Below, piece by piece: positions 14,008 to 16,310 of a DNA stretch of 16,310 bases. The notes under the pieces are model-generated. The model was not told the DNA's origin. It saw only the letters and a program-made list of their open reading frames with translations, and made no database searches. The DNA is taken from assembly GCA_947625715.1 (NCBI GenBank), contig CANQPR010000021.1, positions 1-16,310 of the forward strand, read 5' to 3'. The stretch comes from an uncultured Bacilli bacterium. Its GTDB lineage: Bacteria > Bacillota_I > Bacilli_A > RF39 > UBA660. The translations under genes were made by a program, and so were the position numbers. Each line of letters opens with the position of its first letter. Position 1 is the stretch's first letter.

Positions 14008-15678
14008 TTATGAGGATAATTCCAATATAAATGGTTTTTCGTTGCTTCCATTACCATCAATGATTTTAAGTTTGCTTTCTAAATATAAAACAGGTCTAAT
14101 TTGGGCCGCAAAATCTGCACCATCATCAGTTATATGGCCAGCTATTAAAAGATCAAACACTCTAGTTGCTCCATAATTTACTGGGATTGGTGTCATTGTC
14201 CATTGTTGACGGTTATCACTGTATAGCCAATCATTTAAATAACATTCATTATTATTATTCCAAGTAGAAAGAGTTATATTTAAACAATTACTTATACTAG
14301 TGGCATATCCATAATCTGATGGGTACATAAGCCCAATATACCCTGGCCAAATGGTGGTTCTTGGTGTTTTATCAGTACAGTAAATTGAATCACTTGAACA
14401 TTTTTTACCATCATTTTCACTTTTCTCTGCTTTATACATAGCAATAGGTGTCCATTCTGTTTTATTATGAGAAGCAAAGGTTCCCGTATGCCATTTTACT
14501 TTACTTACCATACTTCTTGCCTCATCATCTAAGCCAATACTTTCCCATTTGGGACAGTCTATTACTACTTTTTTTCCTGTCCTATAACATATTGCACCAG
14601 ATTGTTTTTGATAAAATTCATTATTTAAAGCTTTTTGCATGTATGATGTACTCCACTCATTCACACCGTAGCCTCCGTTAATTTCTTCATCTGTCGAATC
14701 CCAGCTATAGGAACCTATATCATCTCTGATAATTTTTAAATGACTAGACATCGTACCATTTTCGTCTTCAATATTATTCATGACACCTATAATTCGCCAC
14801 ATTGAATCACCTGCCGAATGAATTTTTTTACATTCAAAGTTATATATTGGATCAGCATTACATTCTTCAAGGGAAGGAAAATATTTATAGTAAGTACTTA
14901 TATTATTTTCTACTTGATGGCCCTCTTGATGTCCAATATATATGTCGGTTTTATAAAGGTCATTATTAAAATTTATATAATTATCCGGATTACTTCCTAC
15001 AAATCGTAAATTATTATCATCAGTCTTATCATAAACTAATTCTTCTGGTTTAGATAACGCTAATTGTTGTAAGGTATCTATAGCTGTTAGTTCAACTTTT
15101 TTATAGGTTGCAGTTATGGTTATTTTTCCTTCATAGGTAGCATTCATCGAATCAGGTGCTTCGACTGTTTCATCTAACCAGAGTCTTAAATTAAAGGTTT
15201 GGCTATTTCCTTTAAATCTTAAATCACCTTCATAAAGTTTGATAGCTTTTGAAGATTCTTTAATTACTTTATTAGTATTTATAAATTCATCTTTTAAAGT
15301 ATCATTAAATAAAATTTCTTCATTATCATTCTTGGTTAAATATCCCCTTAAATATTCTTCTTTTAATTTTTTTTCACTTGTTGTTACTGTTTCTAGGTTT
15401 ATGACATAATGAGTTCCACTATTACATTCATTTGTTATGGTAAATGTATATGGAGCTTGTACTTTTCCTTTTTCTTCATTTATGGGAAAACCATTGTCAA
15501 TATTAATATTATTTTTATCATTAAAAGATAATTTTAAACAAGCCGAATTCACAAAATTTTCTTTTTCTTGATTATGACTTACATTCCAGTAAGCAAATGT
15601 GGTTGTAAAAATGGCCGCAAAAAGTAAAAATATTCCTATTATTATATAAAATACTGTTTTCTTTTTCACTTCTACCAT
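14008..15678 (-). CDS. Large membrane-anchored surface protein
   Basis: Predicted 556-aa protein with a positively charged start, one hydrophobic segment at about 9-30 ending in TTTFAYWN, and a large extracellular part. The first 200 residues look beta-rich and Ig-like (LKLSFND, YTFTITNECNSGTHYVINLET, FNLRLWLDET, ITITATYKK), resembling SipW/TasA-like surface proteins. Then follow LRFVGSNPDNYINFNNDLY, SMWRIIGVMNN, and a Cys- and Trp-rich domain with YIGLMYPSDYGYAT, LNDWLYS and WTMTP. The C-terminal signature is RPVLYLESKLKI plus GNGSNEKPFIL. The last two elements and the RF-G-NY-F segment are shared with the 9162-10271 protein. ATG 15678 has GGAAG immediately before it; GTG 15669 has the same GGAAG at the better 9-nt spacing and may be the real start. 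The promoter contains a ten-G run. No function known to me. Confidence 0.82.
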   Translation of the reverse strand: MVEVKKKTVFYIIIGIFLLFAAIFTTTFAYWNVSHNQEKENFVNSACLKLSFNDKNNINIDNGFPINEEKGKVQAPYTFTITNECNSGTHYVINLETVTTSEKKLKEEYLRGYLTKNDNEEILFNDTLKDEFINTNKVIKESSKAIKLYEGDLRFKGNSQTFNLRLWLDETVEAPDSMNATYEGKITITATYKKVELTAIDTLQQLALSKPEELVYDKTDDNNLRFVGSNPDNYINFNNDLYKTDIYIGHQEGHQVENNISTYYKYFPSLEECNADPIYNFECKKIHSAGDSMWRIIGVMNNIEDENGTMSSHLKIIRDDIGSYSWDSTDEEINGGYGVNEWSTSYMQKALNNEFYQKQSGAICYRTGKKVVIDCPKWESIGLDDEARSMVSKVKWHTGTFASHNKTEWTPIAMYKAEKSENDGKKCSSDSIYCTDKTPRTTIWPGYIGLMYPSDYGYATSISNCLNITLSTWNNNNECYLNDWLYSDNRQQWTMTPIPVNYGATRVFDLLIAGHITDDGADFAAQIRPVLYLESKLKIIDGNGSNEKPFILELSS

Positions 15679-15696
15679 CTTCCAATCTTAATATTA

Positions 15697-15727
15697 ATTA
15701 TAATATATAATACCCCCCCCCCGTCAA
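15697..15727 (-). promoter_or_regulatory. Promoter with a poly-G spacer, upstream of the surface-protein gene
   Basis: On the minus strand TTGAC (15727-15723) runs directly into ten G residues (15722-15713), so the -35 reads TTGACG with its last base supplied by the tract. TATAAT sits at 15702-15697. The spacer after TTGACG is 19 nt, two longer than optimal. Loss of two G would give 17. Start of transcription would be near 15690, just before the surface-protein start. A length-variable homopolymer in a promoter spacer is a classic phase-variation arrangement. Confidence 0.7.
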
Positions 15728-15763
15728 CGATTTTTGGATTTAAAATTATGTTTTTAGATGAAT

Positions 15764-15808
15764 GAAAAAAAGACAATTTAAAATTATCATAATTTCCAAT
15801 TGCCTTTT
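15764..15808 (-). terminator. Terminator of the PASTA/Ltp protein gene
   Basis: On the minus strand AAAAGGCAATT (15808-15798) pairs with AATTGTCTTTT (15778-15768, one G-T), followed by further T residues. The 19-nt loop can itself fold as AAATTAT / ATAATTT. Confidence 0.75.
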
Positions 15809-15824
15809 CACTTTTTATTTATAT

Positions 15825-16310
15825 TTAGTCAGCCAAATGGTCAATAGCATATTGTGCTTCTTCTGCAGTGAACCCTTCGCCATATTCAGATGTTAATTGT
15901 TCATATATTCTAGATTTTGACATATTCATTGCTTTCTGATAACTCTTTGCTTTTTCTAATGCATTTGCATTCCAATCTGCGACCATGTTATCAATAGCAT
16001 ATTGTGCTTCTTCTTCTGTAAATCCTTCACCATATTCAGATGTTAATTGTTTATATATTCCGGATTTTGACATATGCATAGTTTTTGAATATGATTCTGC
16101 TTTTTTAAGTGCATTCTTTTGACCCATAGTTGGCTCTTTTCCTAATGAAAATATAATTGTTATTTTTTCGCCCTCATAGATAGTTTTAGAGCCTTCAACA
16201 CTTTGGCTTATAAAATTTCCTTTCTCTACTGTATCAGAATATTCTTCTGTTATTGCACAATTAACTTTTTTCTCATTACACCATGAATCTATTTCTGCAG
16301 TCGTCATAGT
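15825..16310 (-). CDS. PASTA domain plus two Ltp repeats, N-terminus outside the window
   Basis: C-terminal part of a larger protein, open to the window edge. The visible 161 codons begin inside a PASTA domain: TTAEIDSWCNEKKVNC, EEYSDTVEKGNFISQS, EGEKITIIFSLGKEP. PASTA domains bind cell-wall muropeptides. Two tandem repeats of about 50 residues follow, each with the pattern ALxKAxSYxKxMxMSKSxIYxQLTSEYGEGFTxEEAQYAID. This is the Ltp (PF07553-like) repeat, found in host-cell-surface lipoproteins including the superinfection-exclusion lipoprotein of Streptococcus phage TP-J34. A transmembrane kinase-type N-terminus (PASTA kinase) or a secreted wall protein are both possible upstream. The two Cys of the PASTA segment are about six residues apart. 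Confidence 0.85.
   Translation of the reverse strand, partial: TMTTAEIDSWCNEKKVNCAITEEYSDTVEKGNFISQSVEGSKTIYEGEKITIIFSLGKEPTMGQKNALKKAESYSKTMHMSKSGIYKQLTSEYGEGFTEEEAQYAIDNMVADWNANALEKAKSYQKAMNMSKSRIYEQLTSEYGEGFTAEEAQYAIDHLAD
15841..16115 (-). repeat. Tandem 150-bp repeat encoding two Ltp units
   Basis: The plus-strand sequence TCAATAGCATATTGTGCTTC occurs at 15841 and again at 15991, exactly 150 bp (50 codons) later, and the following stretches stay very similar at DNA level. The high identity of the two units suggests a recent duplication or gene conversion, and repeat number may vary between strains. Confidence 0.85.

Noticed and set aside
15831..16140. CRISPR-like direct repeat
   Set aside because: Only two units of 150 bp, in frame and coding for Ltp repeats; there are no short repeats with unique spacers anywhere in the window.

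Overview
The window is strongly AT-rich and carries about sixteen protein genes and three tRNA genes. The most likely source is a low-GC Gram-positive bacterium of the Bacillota (Bacilli or a Mollicutes-related lineage that keeps a cell wall). The reasons are the strong AGGAGG-type ribosome binding sites, hexamer-type sigma-A promoters, intrinsic terminators, lipoboxes, a PrsA-type foldase, PASTA/Ltp surface domains, tiny YjcZ-like membrane proteins and an rpsD gene with its own structured leader. All visible stop codons are TAA or TAG, and Trp is read from TGG, so TGA is not used as a sense codon here.

Layout. Positions 1-252 hold a tRNA array (Tyr, truncated by the window edge; Gln; Lys) ending in a terminator, then a GNAT acetyltransferase (348-800). 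A minus-strand operon (5077 down to 819) encodes a divergent alanine-racemase-fold enzyme, an ATP-grasp ligase of the D-aspartate-ligase type and an AsnB-type amidotransferase. Together these look like a module that makes a D-amino acid, attaches it to a peptidoglycan precursor and amidates it. It is transcribed divergently from a short UvrD/Rep-type helicase. The two promoters are bridged by an exact 11-bp inverted repeat, and the helicase mRNA is predicted to be leaderless. A VanZ-RDD fusion membrane protein (6590-7705, minus) and a TspO-like protein follow. Then comes rpsD with a promoter and a leader that can form a pseudoknot.

The right half is mostly envelope genes. It contains a single-pass secreted protein (9162-10271), two tiny single-helix membrane proteins (10297-10531, minus), a PrsA-like lipoprotein foldase, the tRNA-modifying enzyme MiaB, a lipoprotein with two related beta domains, a large membrane-anchored surface protein (14008-15678, minus) and the C-terminal part of a PASTA plus Ltp-repeat protein at the window edge. 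The proteins at 9162-10271 and 14008-15678 share an extracellular module and a C-terminal signature.

The most striking regulatory feature is a run of ten G residues between the -35 and -10 boxes of the large surface-protein gene. It sets the spacer at 19 nt and is a good candidate for a slipped-strand phase-variation switch. The proposed D-amino-acid cross-bridge operon is the strongest functional hypothesis from gene content.
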